The notes under the pieces are model-generated. The model saw nothing but the letters and a program-made list of their open reading frames with translations, ran no database searches and had not been told where the DNA came from. The translations under genes and the position numbers were made by a program. A DNA stretch of 52,364 bases from Jaenimonas drosophilae (Eukaryota > Euglenozoa > Kinetoplastea > Trypanosomatida > Trypanosomatidae): the NCBI GenBank assembly GCA_030849065.1, contig JASAON010001548.1, positions 1 to 52,364 on the forward strand, given 5' to 3'. This document shows, piece after piece, positions 18,762-28,431 of this stretch (positions are counted from its first letter, which is position 1; each line of letters begins with the position of its first letter).

Positions 18762-21521
18762 CTACATACCGGGGCTAAAGCTGCTATTCTTGAGAAACGC
18801 CGGGCCGAGGCCCAGCTCGGAGAGCTCCGTGAAGGTGTGCGGCCTGAGCGCCGAGACGGTGCGTCGGTCAAAGACGTACACCGCGAGGAGGAAGGCATCA
18901 AACGTGATCTCCTCCCCAGCTGGGACGTGGCTACGGAGGTATTGGTACACTGCCTCCTTCTGTGGCTGGCTCAGCTGCTTCCGCATGCCTCGGCCGAGTT
19001 GTGCCATGCCATCCATAAACTTCTCCTTGGTGAGAATCTTATCACGCATTGATACCTTGAAGAGAGAGCTGAGCTGGCTACGTCCCTGAATCACAATCGT
19101 CTGGAGCTGCTCCATCGCATCCACATCCCAGCGGAGTGGGTCGGGCTTCGTGTTGGCAATCTGCTGCAGCTGCTTGAGGAAGTCGGGGCCGTTGATGTAG
19201 CCCTTCCCTGCACGATCAAAGTACTGAAACAGGTTGAAGAGCTGGCAATCGCTAATGGTGTAGTCCAGAGCCCGGAGGACGGAGCAGAACTCGTTGTAGT
19301 TTACCACCTCCTTCCCAAAGGCGTTACTCACTTGCTGGGAGCGGTGATTAGCACGTTGTTGCTGCACCAGGTGCGAGCACACCTCCTGCTTCCACGTTCC
19401 CTCCCACAGTGGCTGCAGCATGTTGTGGTAACTACGCAGGAACTGGGAGTACCAGATGCGAGACTGCTGGTCGGCCTCGACGAGATAGCCACGGAGGAAG
19501 TACCATGGCAGGCTGAGGTTGAGGATGTTGCGCATAGACTCCACCCACTCAATCATCCAGAGTGAGCCCTTGTTGGTGCGGTCCAGCTTGGAGAAGTAAA
19601 TCATGAGGCGATGGCGTCGCTGATACACGCGCTCACGCAGCTCACGAAGAATATCGTCCTTGGTGCGCCGTCGAAGCATCTGCCCACGGCCGAGGGCGAT
19701 ACTGCTGTTGGTGATGGCGCCAGGAGCGGAGAGGGGGCCGGCGAAGGCGGCAATCTTGGCCGCGTTGGGAGTGGTGAGGAAGGCGAAGGAGTCGGCCAAG
19801 GACATCACCTGCGGCTCCTCGTACTCCTCCTCATACATTTGATAGGTGTGGTAGGCAGGCTCAATGTTGTCACCCACAAAGGTGCAGACGGAGCCGTAGT
19901 TGCTATCCGCACCATCGTAGTTGCTCGCAGAAAAGATGGTGATGAGCCGACCACTGTGATGCTCCTCATAGCCACTGCAGCACTCCTCGTGGGAGCGCAC
20001 TACTAGCTCCAGATTGTTGTTCTTGAGGAAGGCCTCGGTCACATCGGTACCGAACTCCACCCCCGCACCACGTTGGCTCTCACGCCAGCCCGTGATGTCC
20101 TCCACAGGGTCTGACCAGAGCAGATCCTGGAAGATCTCATCCTCCTCAGGTTGTGAGTACTCGGGCATGGGAATCTGCCGGAAACGTTGAATGCGGGAGA
20201 TGTCGGCGAGGGTGACCCCGTTGCGGCGTGGGAGGCCAGCATGCACCACAAAGATCTTGCCGCCAATGATGGTGGCCAAGGGGAGTGCGCAGAAGCATCG
20301 CTGAATAAGGCGGAACATGTTGCGATCGTACTTGGTACTCACCTCCACATCAAAGCCATACTCATCATTCATGTAGTCGCACTCGTGGTTGCCACGGTTG
20401 AGGGTGACGTACTTGGGGCAGGCCAGGAGCAGTGAGAAGAGGATCAGCAACACCTCCACCCCACAGGCCCCACGATCCACAAAATCACCATTGAAGACGT
20501 AGTAGTTACTCTCACTGGGGAGGCCACACTCTTGGATGATGTGGAGCAGGTCCTCCACCTGGCCGTGCAGGTCCCCAACAACAATCACTTTGCAACCTTG
20601 GCTCACACGGCCGTTGGTGACGTGGGCGCCAATGAAGGTGGACATGTGGACGATGTTGCCCATGTGGTTGAAGTGGCCCATCGCATCGGTGAAGACGCGC
20701 CACGCCGCGGGGTATGGAAGGAGGATGTGGCTGCGGATATCCTTCATGAGGCGCTGCACATGATCGAGGCTGATGGGAGAGCTGCTGGTGACGGGGAAGT
20801 AGTGCGAGTGGGTGGCAGGAGCCACCATCGGGGTCTGCAACACACTGCGTGAGCGCTTCGGGGCCACCACGTGGGAATCATTCACCTGATCCTGTGCCTT
20901 GAAGATGGCAAAGCCCTCCTTCTTGAGATCCATCTCCTTGTACACGGAGCGGAAGATGCACTCCTCAATAAGGGCCTTGCTCTTCACCCACCGCCACAGG
21001 AGCTGCATACGTGCCACATTAAACTCAGCCTTCGCCCGCGCATCATCCCCGCCACCGCCGAGATACTTGGCCCGCAACGCCTTCTCCGCAAAGGGGCCAC
21101 TCTTGAGGTCGCCGCCGGGCAGCACGTGCTTCGGGCACCACTTGTGAATGCGTGTAATGCAGAGCTCACCACACTGTGGGCAGGGCTTAGGCTGGCAGCT
21201 ATCACGATGCGCCTGCATCTCAATCGCGAGGACGTCCACCCCGCACTTGGGGCAGACGCACTTTTGTTGTTTGCCACATTCTTCCAAGTGGGCGTTGAGA
21301 TCACCTTGACGAACGATGCGCCGGCACCACGAGTTCCAACACGTCACCTCACGATCATCACACATGACGGTGTGCGCATTGTACTCCTTCTCCGGAATCT
21401 TCTTCTTGCAGAAGTGGCAGGTAAACTGCTTGGGCTGGCCAATGGAGCTCGTCGCACGTGAGGCTGGCGCGGAGCGGCCACCAACGCTGGGCGTGGCGCC
21501 CTTGGTGGATTCGCAGCCCAT
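18762..21521 (-). CDS. PPEF: PPEF-like serine/threonine phosphatase with zinc-binding N terminus
   Basis: A 919-residue protein. It starts MGCESTKG, a site for N-myristoylation at Gly2 and palmitoylation at Cys3, known for kinetoplastid PPEF phosphatases. Residues about 34-127 carry Cys/His clusters resembling TRAF-type zinc fingers (CHFCKKKIPEKEYNAH and similar units). The PPP catalytic core at about 310-600 has GDLHG (about 315), GDFVDRG (about 347), GNHE (about 377) and a VVHAGLP motif. The C-terminal part has EF-hand-like segments, for example near 644 (KLDRTNKGSLW) and 769 (YFDRAGKGYING); several acidic calcium ligands look degenerate. The expected role is protein dephosphorylation at membranes, with calcium control uncertain. 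The ATG at 21521 is the first after a predicted splice AG; one codon upstream is TTG, not a start. Confidence 0.9.
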   Translation of the reverse strand: MGCESTKGATPSVGGRSAPASRATSSIGQPKQFTCHFCKKKIPEKEYNAHTVMCDDREVTCWNSWCRRIVRQGDLNAHLEECGKQQKCVCPKCGVDVLAIEMQAHRDSCQPKPCPQCGELCITRIHKWCPKHVLPGGDLKSGPFAEKALRAKYLGGGGDDARAKAEFNVARMQLLWRWVKSKALIEECIFRSVYKEMDLKKEGFAIFKAQDQVNDSHVVAPKRSRSVLQTPMVAPATHSHYFPVTSSSPISLDHVQRLMKDIRSHILLPYPAAWRVFTDAMGHFNHMGNIVHMSTFIGAHVTNGRVSQGCKVIVVGDLHGQVEDLLHIIQECGLPSESNYYVFNGDFVDRGACGVEVLLILFSLLLACPKYVTLNRGNHECDYMNDEYGFDVEVSTKYDRNMFRLIQRCFCALPLATIIGGKIFVVHAGLPRRNGVTLADISRIQRFRQIPMPEYSQPEEDEIFQDLLWSDPVEDITGWRESQRGAGVEFGTDVTEAFLKNNNLELVVRSHEECCSGYEEHHSGRLITIFSASNYDGADSNYGSVCTFVGDNIEPAYHTYQMYEEEYEEPQVMSLADSFAFLTTPNAAKIAAFAGPLSAPGAITNSSIALGRGQMLRRRTKDDILRELRERVYQRRHRLMIYFSKLDRTNKGSLWMIEWVESMRNILNLSLPWYFLRGYLVEADQQSRIWYSQFLRSYHNMLQPLWEGTWKQEVCSHLVQQQRANHRSQQVSNAFGKEVVNYNEFCSVLRALDYTISDCQLFNLFQYFDRAGKGYINGPDFLKQLQQIANTKPDPLRWDVDAMEQLQTIVIQGRSQLSSLFKVSMRDKILTKEKFMDGMAQLGRGMRKQLSQPQKEAVYQYLRSHVPAGEEITFDAFLLAVYVFDRRTVSALRPHTFTELSELGLGPAFLKNSSFSPGM

Positions 21522-21637
21522 CAATCTGGCGAAGGCTCGTGTTGTATTCCTGCGCTCGTTGACGTTGGCACCACCGATAAAGATTTGTTTGTATGTTTTG
21601 TTGTTTGCTTGTTAGAGGTGTGGAAGGTGGAGCAGAA

Positions 21638-21692
21638 CTTGGTTTGGTGTTGGTGTTGTTGTTGTTGTTGTTGGATGGAGGAGGAGAGGGGC
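21638..21692 (-). promoter_or_regulatory. Predicted trans-splice acceptor of the PPEF gene
   Basis: A sense pyrimidine tract (21675-21692, CCCCTCTCCTCCTCCATC) is followed by CAA repeats and the first AG at 21638-21639. The leader to 21521 contains no other ATG, which supports MGC as the N terminus and hence the acylation signal. Confidence 0.5.
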
Positions 21693-21970
21693 TCTCTAGG
21701 GTGGCTGATGTAGTGGCTCTTCCTCACTCACTCACTCACTCGCAGCGGTCCAATGAAGGAGAGCACCGGGATGAGAGACGCAAACACAACCAAAGTTTCC
21801 TAGTTGATGTTGATGGTGTGGTGACGGGGTATGTTCCACGCAAATCACACAATCACGTGATGTGGTACGAATGAAGTAGAGATATGGCAAGGTGGAGGGA
21901 GGGGGGGAAAGATGAATGAGAGGGGATGATGGTCAACGGCAGAGTGATGTACTCCGCGTGCTCAATCAGG

Positions 21971-21972
<2 letters not shown>

Positions 21973-22006
<34 letters not shown>
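21973..22006. repeat. GT dinucleotide microsatellite
   Basis: A perfect GT run of about 34 bases, the longest dinucleotide repeat in the window. Confidence 0.95.
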
Positions 22007-22009
<3 letters not shown>

Positions 22010-22370
22010 GGTGGATTCACTACAACGTCAAAGATGAAGCACAACGAGATATAGCAGTTTATGTGTAGCCAACACTCCTCCTCGTACGTATGGAGGAGGA
22101 GAAGGCCTGGCCTATGTAGATGTGAAGTGAGCTTCTTGCACCACAAGTTGTGTGGGTGTCTGGATGGAGAGAAACACAATCTAGTGAAGCTATTGCCCAC
22201 AGCACATGATGATGGTGATGAGAGGAAGAAGATGTCAGTGTATTTGTATGTGCAGAGGTATATTGATGAAGCATGGGTGAAGAAGGCTCACCAGACAGAA
22301 TGAGGAGAGGAAAATTCATCGGCAGAGTATGTTGCCGCTTCATCAACACGGTGTGGCGGATCATCACCAT

Positions 22371-22387
22371 ACACACACACACACACA
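22371..22387. repeat. AC dinucleotide microsatellite
   Basis: A run of AC units on the plus strand in the 3' flank of the LisH-protein gene. Confidence 0.9.
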
Positions 22388-22462
22388 AACCCACACATGC
22401 ACTTCATCAATTTGGTACAGCAGTTGCTTGCTTTCACGTGCAGACGATGATGTGTGGAGAGC

Positions 22463-24091
22463 TCAGTTGATGAGCAACGTCACACGCCGGCTCTTTCTAC
22501 CAGAGCCAGCACCAGCAGTGTTGTTGCCGTTGTTGTTGTTGTTGTTGTTGTTGTTGGTGCCACCACTCGTTGTGGATGTCAGGATGGGTGACTCTGGCAT
22601 CAAGTCGGCAATCGAGCCTCCACTGCCGCCAAAGGAGGCGGAGTTGGTGCGGAAGCCGATGCCCTGCCGGCGTGTGTTGTGCTTCGCGCCACCTCCACCA
22701 GGGCTCCCGGTGCGTGTGGCGGTGAGTGGGGTTGCCAGACCGCCCGCCGAGAAGCTGCCGCCGCTCGCGCTGTTCTGAAAGCTCGCACCACGCATCCCGC
22801 CACTGAGAATGGGTGAGGAGGCACTCACATCCTCGAAGCCAACACCACCGCCCCGGCGCGCAACCGCGCTGCTCGTTGGTTGTGCGCCACGATCGTAGTT
22901 GAACTTTGGAGGTGTACGATCATCCATCGTCCAGCTCGCCCCAGGACTATCCTGCATGTGGTGTGGTGTATGGCCATTGTTGTTGGTGGTGGTGCTTCCA
23001 CGTGGTGTGCTGAGCCCGCTGCCACCGGGCTTCCAGGCTTCGGTGATCTCGGAACGATCAGGCAGCGCGCCCATCATGGCGTTGGTGCCAAAGTCGTAGG
23101 ACGGGTGTGAAGTGAGGGAGCCTGCCGGTGGAGAGCAGCTCCCCGCACCACCTGCAGGATGCATCAACGCTGGGGGTGGCGGTGCGTGGAGAGCTCCGCC
23201 ACTGCCAAACAGTAACGAGGTGGGAGCACCGCCAGTTGGCCACGCCGCACTGCCGCCCGGTGGGGCCCATCCGGAGCCAACAGGAACACGTGAATTGAAG
23301 GCCCTACCTGCCACATCCTCATTCACATCATCATCATCATCATCGCTCCGAGCACTGCTGCTGCTACTGCCGCTGCTGACGAGCTCCTCTCCTGGAGATA
23401 GTGTCTTGCGGGTGTAGGAAGAAGATGATGCCTTGTTGCCGTTGGTATCAGCATCCTTGTGGTGCTTGCGACTCTTCTTCTTGTGCTTCTTCTCCCGTCG
23501 TTTCGCCTTGCGCTCATCTTTTTCGGCTATCCACTCGCGATACTCCGCCATCTTGGCCTCCACCTCCTCGCGAAGACGGCGATGCTCGGCTAAGCGGGCG
23601 TTGAGCTCCTCCTCGCTCACCTCCACCTGCGACGATGCAGAAGGGGTTGATGTTGATGTTGCTGCTCCGCTGGCAATTTCCTGCGCACGAAGCTCCAGGC
23701 GGTATGAGCACAACTCATCCATAAATGTTGGTGGTGGAGGTGCAGCAGGGGCCTTCGCCTTGGCCTTCTTGGCTCGGCGAGCATCCTTCTCATCCGCATC
23801 TGATGCTGTTGGTGGTGGTGGCGTTTGCTGCGCACGTACACGTTGCAGATATGATCGTCCATCCTCTCCCGTGATGGGGAGCATCAACAGCTGCCGCATG
23901 AGCGCGCGAGACGAAATGGTCGTGGAGGAGCGCGGGCTCTCCTCATCAAAGGTGGACAACGTCGTTGCGAATCCTTTGCGATGAATGAATTCACGCAGAA
24001 GTGCTTCTGCGAGGAGGGCCGCCTGCTCACGTCTGCCGAGTGAGGCCACAAGCTCTGCCGTCTTCTCCTTGGAGTGCTCCGCATCAGCCAT
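22463..24091 (-). CDS. LisH-domain protein with long disordered tail
   Basis: A 542-residue protein. Residues about 22-70 form a LisH-like helical motif (LLREFIHRKGFATTLSTFDE, then ESPRSS, ISSRALMRQL). This resembles the N terminus of the FAM188B/MINDY-4 family and some centrosomal or ciliary LisH proteins. LisH motifs dimerise. Residues about 165-195 form a helix, a further charged helix with a Lys/Arg/His-rich end follows, and after about 270 the protein is Ser/Gly/Asn/Pro-rich with an Asp run and an Asn run near the C terminus. There is no MINDY catalytic domain. The ATG at 24091 (MADAEH) is the first after a predicted splice AG at 24198. Function unknown. Confidence 0.7.
   Translation of the reverse strand: MADAEHSKEKTAELVASLGRREQAALLAEALLREFIHRKGFATTLSTFDEESPRSSTTISSRALMRQLLMLPITGEDGRSYLQRVRAQQTPPPPTASDADEKDARRAKKAKAKAPAAPPPPTFMDELCSYRLELRAQEIASGAATSTSTPSASSQVEVSEEELNARLAEHRRLREEVEAKMAEYREWIAEKDERKAKRREKKHKKKSRKHHKDADTNGNKASSSSYTRKTLSPGEELVSSGSSSSSARSDDDDDDVNEDVAGRAFNSRVPVGSGWAPPGGSAAWPTGGAPTSLLFGSGGALHAPPPPALMHPAGGAGSCSPPAGSLTSHPSYDFGTNAMMGALPDRSEITEAWKPGGSGLSTPRGSTTTNNNGHTPHHMQDSPGASWTMDDRTPPKFNYDRGAQPTSSAVARRGGGVGFEDVSASSPILSGGMRGASFQNSASGGSFSAGGLATPLTATRTGSPGGGGAKHNTRRQGIGFRTNSASFGGSGGSIADLMPESPILTSTTSGGTNNNNNNNNNGNNTAGAGSGRKSRRVTLLIN
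22529..22556 (-). repeat. GTT trinucleotide run encoding polyasparagine
   Basis: The plus-strand GTT run translates on the minus strand as a run of Asn in the C-terminal tail of the LisH protein. It is likely to vary in length between alleles. Confidence 0.85.
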
Positions 24092-24960
24092 TTGGTTGTA
24101 TGTCTGTATGAATGTATGTGTGTTGTATGGTTGATGAATGTATGGAATGATGTTGGATGTTTGTTCTTCTTGTTCTTGTTGTTGTTTTCTACAGTGACTG
24201 CATTGTATGGCGGTGAATGTGAGCAAGAGAGAGGGGGGGATGTGCAGGAATAACACTGAGATGATGATGAGGATGATGATGTGCGTGGTATTCCTCTTCT
24301 TCAGCATTGAGAAGATGGCCTGCCGCCAAAATGTTGTTGTGTGTGTTTTTTTTTGTGTGTTGGATATCTATGCGGTTGGTGTGCGAACACGAGTAGCAAG
24401 AAGGAAGTATGGAGAGAAGCAGTGGTATGCGGGTGCATGGGTGCGCAGGCATCATCAACCACGCACATGCACGCGCATCCAAGCCGTCGTACCATTCAGC
24501 CTCCCCTCTACACAAAATCAATCATCGAAAGTGCAGTTGGTGATCCCAGACATGAGCACACACCCACACATTTTCATCACCCATTCATCCAATCCGGTAT
24601 CTCAGCATAAAATCATCGCAAACATGTTGTTGATGTTGTGCAAATGATGGGCCAAGGTGATGAACGAGAAGATGAAGATGGAGGAGGTCCAGAACACTCA
24701 ACTACAAGAAGGTTGCATCTATCGCGTGTCGTATAATGTAAATCAAAGAAAACATCTATAGTATGTGGTGAGTCACGAGAAGGATGGCCGACGCACAAAT
24801 GTACGTGTATATGTATGTCTTCGTATTGATGTCCGACACACCTCTCCTCTCCCACCAATCCACCACATCCATCAATCTGGAGCCACCTCACCTCCCTCAG
24901 CTCATGACGTTAGATGCACACGCACACACACACACAAACATACGTGCGTCATGTTAATAA
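24092..24960. other. Spacer between PrimPol-like and LisH genes
   Basis: About 870 bases with the LisH leader at the low end, a T run at 24347-24354 and an AC-rich stretch at 24917-24935. No credible gene. Confidence 0.5.
24198..24241 (-). promoter_or_regulatory. Predicted trans-splice acceptor of the LisH gene
   Basis: A sense pyrimidine tract at 24224-24239 (CCCCCCCTCTCTCTTGC) is followed by the first AG at 24198-24199. The leader of about 106 bases has no ATG before the start at 24091. Confidence 0.45.
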
Positions 24961-26922
24961 TCACACCTGCCTCCAAATGGTATTGTTGAGGTAGTTGAAG
25001 CCTCTGCGCCAGTTTAGTGCGTCGGGGTTGCGCTCGAACTGGGTCCACTTCTTCCGGCACATCTCACGCGAGTACTTCTGCGGGCACCTCAACGAGAAGC
25101 GCACCCACTCCTCAAAGATGTGATCGTCGTTGCCAAAGTTGTGCAACGCGAGACCCACACGCACCCACACGTCGTAGGTGTCAGCCGCACGTGGTGGCAA
25201 CGTACGCAGTTTTCCCACAACAGACTTAAAACGCTTCCACTTAAGTGCCTCGGAGAGGTACGGCGAGATGAGATTGCCATAGGCATCCACCTCCTGTGCC
25301 TGCTCACTCTGTGGCCCGAGGATGTGGCGTGGGCGCACCAATGAAAATTTTTCCGGCGCAAACACAGATTCAGGAATCTGCGCACGTCGTCGATGGCCCG
25401 ACTTCATCTCCGCCTCCGCCCACGTCTGCGTCGTGGCGCGCATCTCGGGTGTGTTGATGTGCCGCGTGCAAAATGTGAGCTCCAAGATTTCGGGATCACT
25501 CATGGTGCGCAACACCTCCTCCATCTTGGTGAGACGCCGTTGAAGTGCGGAGTCGGTGGCGGAGATCATTGGCACCAAGCGGCGCCCGCTCGTACGTGAC
25601 GATGGTGAGGAGGTGCGCATCTCCTCCGAGGAGGGGAGCTTGGCGTTGTAGGCACAACGCAGCATGCCACTGGTACGGTAGCAGCTCTCATCAATGATGT
25701 TGCGGCCCAGGGTGAGGTTCACTTCGTTGGCGATGAGCTTCACCGCACGGAAGTCCTCAAAGGCAACGTGTTTGATGGCCGCAGGCAGCTTCTTCTTCTT
25801 CTTGCTCGACGACGAAGATGATGAAGATGGCTTGGAGCTGGAGCTCAACTCGGCATCGGTATCATCATCATCCTCCAGCTGCAACTTTTTGCCGCCGTTG
25901 TTCTTCGTGCTGCTCGATGTGGATGTAGATGGCATTGACCGTGCGTGGATATGAAAAGACATCTTGCCAGGAGCAGGACGATCATTCGTCAGGATCAAGA
26001 AGAAGGGGTTGTGAAACCCCACACCGGGCAAACGTACATCCAAGTAGGTGAGTACCTCCATCAAGGTGAGCTCTGCCTCCTTCTGTGAGGTGTTGGGGAG
26101 ATCCAAATCGGCGAAGAAGTCGCAGGGCACCTGAGGACGGCCACAGAGTGTGTGTATGTGGCGTAGTGCGTCAGGCAACAACAACAAACGCTGGGCTAAG
26201 ATGAGTGGGTAGTGGGTGTGAATGCGTACATCATCGAGGCCGAGGTTGTTGTTGAAGAGGCTAAGGCCAGGAATGGGCTGCCGCAACTTTGCCAGCTCGC
26301 TGATGCGCGCCATGGAGCTGGATCTCGGCGAGGATGATCCTCCCATCAAGTGAGAGAGCTGGTGCATCACGTCGGGTGAGGAGGACCAGTGGCCCTCGTA
26401 GAGAGATGAGTTGGCGGTGAGGCGCAAGAAGGAGAAGGCGGCGGACTTCTTTTCTTGTTTGGCAAGAAGTATATCATGCGGTGTGGCGCCGTCGGTGAGT
26501 TGATCCAAACGGTAGCTGCGTGCCAAGAGTGTGTGCAAGCCTTGAAAGGGATTCGTGAGGACGTTGTTGTTGTTATTGATGGCTGGTGTGGTGGAGCCAT
26601 CACCAACCTCGTTGAGCTTGTTGGCCGGTGATGATGCCACCGGTGGAGCCACAAGACTAACATCGGCACGCGTGGGTTTGTTAAGTTGAACCGCAGAAGC
26701 AGCGCGGAGGAGGCGGCGGGGTTCCGGGGCTGACGAAGCATCGCTACCGGAACGGCGTTTGCTGCTACTTGATGATGATGATGTTGTTGAGGGTGTGATG
26801 CGTGTTCCGGTAGCGAGGAGGTTTGTGGTGGAATGAAGGGCGGAGGAGAAGCTGCGCAGACCGCGAGCGGCAGCATGGTGAGGAATACACCGCCGGAGGT
26901 ATGCGGGTGTGTGATGCCCCAT
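24961..26922 (-). CDS. PPL1: PrimPol-like archaeo-eukaryotic primase (PPL1-like)
   Basis: A 653-residue protein. The N terminus MGHHTPAYLRRCIPHHAAAR, followed by a Ser-rich stretch, looks like a mitochondrial leader. AEP catalytic motifs are visible: motif I DFFADLDL (about residue 267), motif II SFHIHA (about 322) and a motif III-like DESCYRTSGMLR (about 411). Between motifs II and III is an insert of about 50 residues with Asp, Ser and Lys runs. Residues about 557-650 resemble a PriCT-2 domain (YDVWVRVGLALHNFG, EEWVRFS, KKWTQF). Position between ALAT and PPEF matches T. brucei PPL1 as I remember it. Expected role: primase and/or damage-tolerant polymerase activity. No UL52-type zinc finger was seen. 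The ATG at 26922 is the first after a very clear splice site at 26950. Confidence 0.85.
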   Translation of the reverse strand: MGHHTPAYLRRCIPHHAAARGLRSFSSALHSTTNLLATGTRITPSTTSSSSSSSKRRSGSDASSAPEPRRLLRAASAVQLNKPTRADVSLVAPPVASSPANKLNEVGDGSTTPAINNNNNVLTNPFQGLHTLLARSYRLDQLTDGATPHDILLAKQEKKSAAFSFLRLTANSSLYEGHWSSSPDVMHQLSHLMGGSSSPRSSSMARISELAKLRQPIPGLSLFNNNLGLDDVRIHTHYPLILAQRLLLLPDALRHIHTLCGRPQVPCDFFADLDLPNTSQKEAELTLMEVLTYLDVRLPGVGFHNPFFLILTNDRPAPGKMSFHIHARSMPSTSTSSSTKNNGGKKLQLEDDDDTDAELSSSSKPSSSSSSSSKKKKKLPAAIKHVAFEDFRAVKLIANEVNLTLGRNIIDESCYRTSGMLRCAYNAKLPSSEEMRTSSPSSRTSGRRLVPMISATDSALQRRLTKMEEVLRTMSDPEILELTFCTRHINTPEMRATTQTWAEAEMKSGHRRRAQIPESVFAPEKFSLVRPRHILGPQSEQAQEVDAYGNLISPYLSEALKWKRFKSVVGKLRTLPPRAADTYDVWVRVGLALHNFGNDDHIFEEWVRFSLRCPQKYSREMCRKKWTQFERNPDALNWRRGFNYLNNTIWRQV

Positions 26923-26949
26923 GACGATGATGATGATGGAGCACAACAA

Positions 26950-26977
26950 CTAGAAAAAAAAAAAAGTTGAAGGAGGA
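26950..26977 (-). promoter_or_regulatory. Predicted trans-splice acceptor of the PrimPol-like gene
   Basis: The clearest acceptor in the window: sense CTCCTCCTTCAAC, then twelve T residues and CTAG, with the AG at 26950-26951. The leader of 27 bases leads straight to the ATG at 26922. Confidence 0.65.
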
Positions 26978-28258
26978 GCAATGGCTGCGCGTGTATAGAT
27001 GATGGAACGCACTCGCAGACTCACGCACCTCACGACGTCGTCTTGATGTTGATGAAGTCCTCTTCTACTAATCAAAACTGTTGGCAACACCAACAACAAG
27101 AAGAAAAAACATGAAGAAGCAACAGAAGATGATGATAATGGATGTATGTTGTGTTCTGAATCATGCACAACTCGCTCATTAAGGCGAGTGACGTGCCGAA
27201 GGAAAGCAGTGTTAGACGAAACTCACGCAAATACTTCGTTTTTTTTTTTGATTGTGTGTGGGTGTGTGTTGTGTGTATGTTGGTTGGCGAGTTCTTTGAT
27301 GAGACTCTGTGCTTGGGTATGTTCCTGTGTGTGTGTGTGTCCTGCTACACAAGTCATGCCATCAACATCCTGTCATCCACCACTCACAGACACACACTCA
27401 GTTCAGGCCACGAATAACGAATTTCGAGCATCTGCACATCAATTCAATAAAATGGAAAAAAAAAACAGAAAAAAAAGTTTGGTTTTCATCCAAACAGCGC
27501 ACAACAACATCAACCACACACACACACGCACACACACACCGCTCGTACGGATCTGCGCCAATCACACATGCGAGGGAGGAAGTGGGGTGGAGAGATGATC
27601 TTGATGGATGGCAATGTGTAGCTCCCTTGATAAAGAAATGCACCAAAACCAATAAACGGCGCGATGGCAGCGATGTTGTGTGAATGCAGATGATGGCTGC
27701 TTGGCGTAGCACTCTGATTGTGCAGGGTGGGAGAGGTGGATATGGTGTGCCAGCTGCTCACTTCATGAGGGGGCGAAGCTCCTCGCCACACCCACGCACA
27801 CACTTTCCCACCACACCGACGTACAACAGTCGGCCATCAGCGTCGGTGAGGGAGCCAAATCAAGAGACATCAAACAGAAAACAGAAGAAGAAAAAGACTG
27901 CACCAACACTCATCTCCACGCACACACACACAAATGGTTGTGCTTCCTTCGCTGGTGGTGTGGCAGTGGCGGAGATGGAGAGTGGGGATGCGGGGAGTAG
28001 GCGCAGGGATAGCTGCATCCTGAAGCTCTCTCACGCACGCACACCCTCGTCTGTGTTGATGCATCACCATTGGCTTTGCTTCTCCTTTTTTTTTCTTAGA
28101 ACTAGGGGCATACCCAGTGTTTTCGGAGTGTTGGGACGATAGGAAGCAGCGCGAAGGATATGATGGTGATGATGATGATGATGATGGAGAAGCGGTGTGG
28201 ATGATGATGTTGTTGTGTGGTGATGCCAAACAAACACACACAAACACGCAAACACGAG

Positions 28259-28276
28259 ATATATATATATATATAT
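28259..28276. repeat. AT dinucleotide microsatellite
   Basis: Nine AT units in the spacer downstream of ALAT. Confidence 0.9.
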
Positions 28277-28387
28277 TCTCACCCACACCACTCTCATGAA
28301 CTCAGTCATGCTCACTCTCTACCTACTTGCGTTGCGCATACATGGATCGATCAATGGACGATGCCACGCGGTACCTTCATGACGATC

Positions 28388-28412
28388 GTTGTTGTTGTTG
28401 TTGTTGTTGTTG
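28388..28412. repeat. GTT trinucleotide run
   Basis: GTT units immediately downstream (sense) of the ALAT stop codon; in the mRNA this is an AAC run in the 3' untranslated region. Confidence 0.9.
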
Positions 28413-28431
28413 TGCTTCTCCTTATTTGCGT

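Larger units (their letters stand above)
21522..22462. other. Spacer between LisH and PPEF genes
   Basis: About 940 bases with the PPEF leader, GTT-rich stretches near 21655-21673 and 34-base GT and 17-base AC microsatellites. No gene seen. Confidence 0.55.
26923..28431. other. Spacer between ALAT and PrimPol-like genes
   Basis: About 1.5 kb with GT- and AC-rich stretches (27255-27280, 27320-27340, 27516-27539), an AT run at 28259-28276, A runs at 27453-27461 and T runs near 27240-27249 and 28087-28094. Short frames on both strands are dominated by these repeats. No gene is supported. Confidence 0.55.

Noticed and set aside
28259..28276. AT run as a replication origin or promoter
   Set aside because: It is a simple microsatellite among many; nothing else supports such a role.
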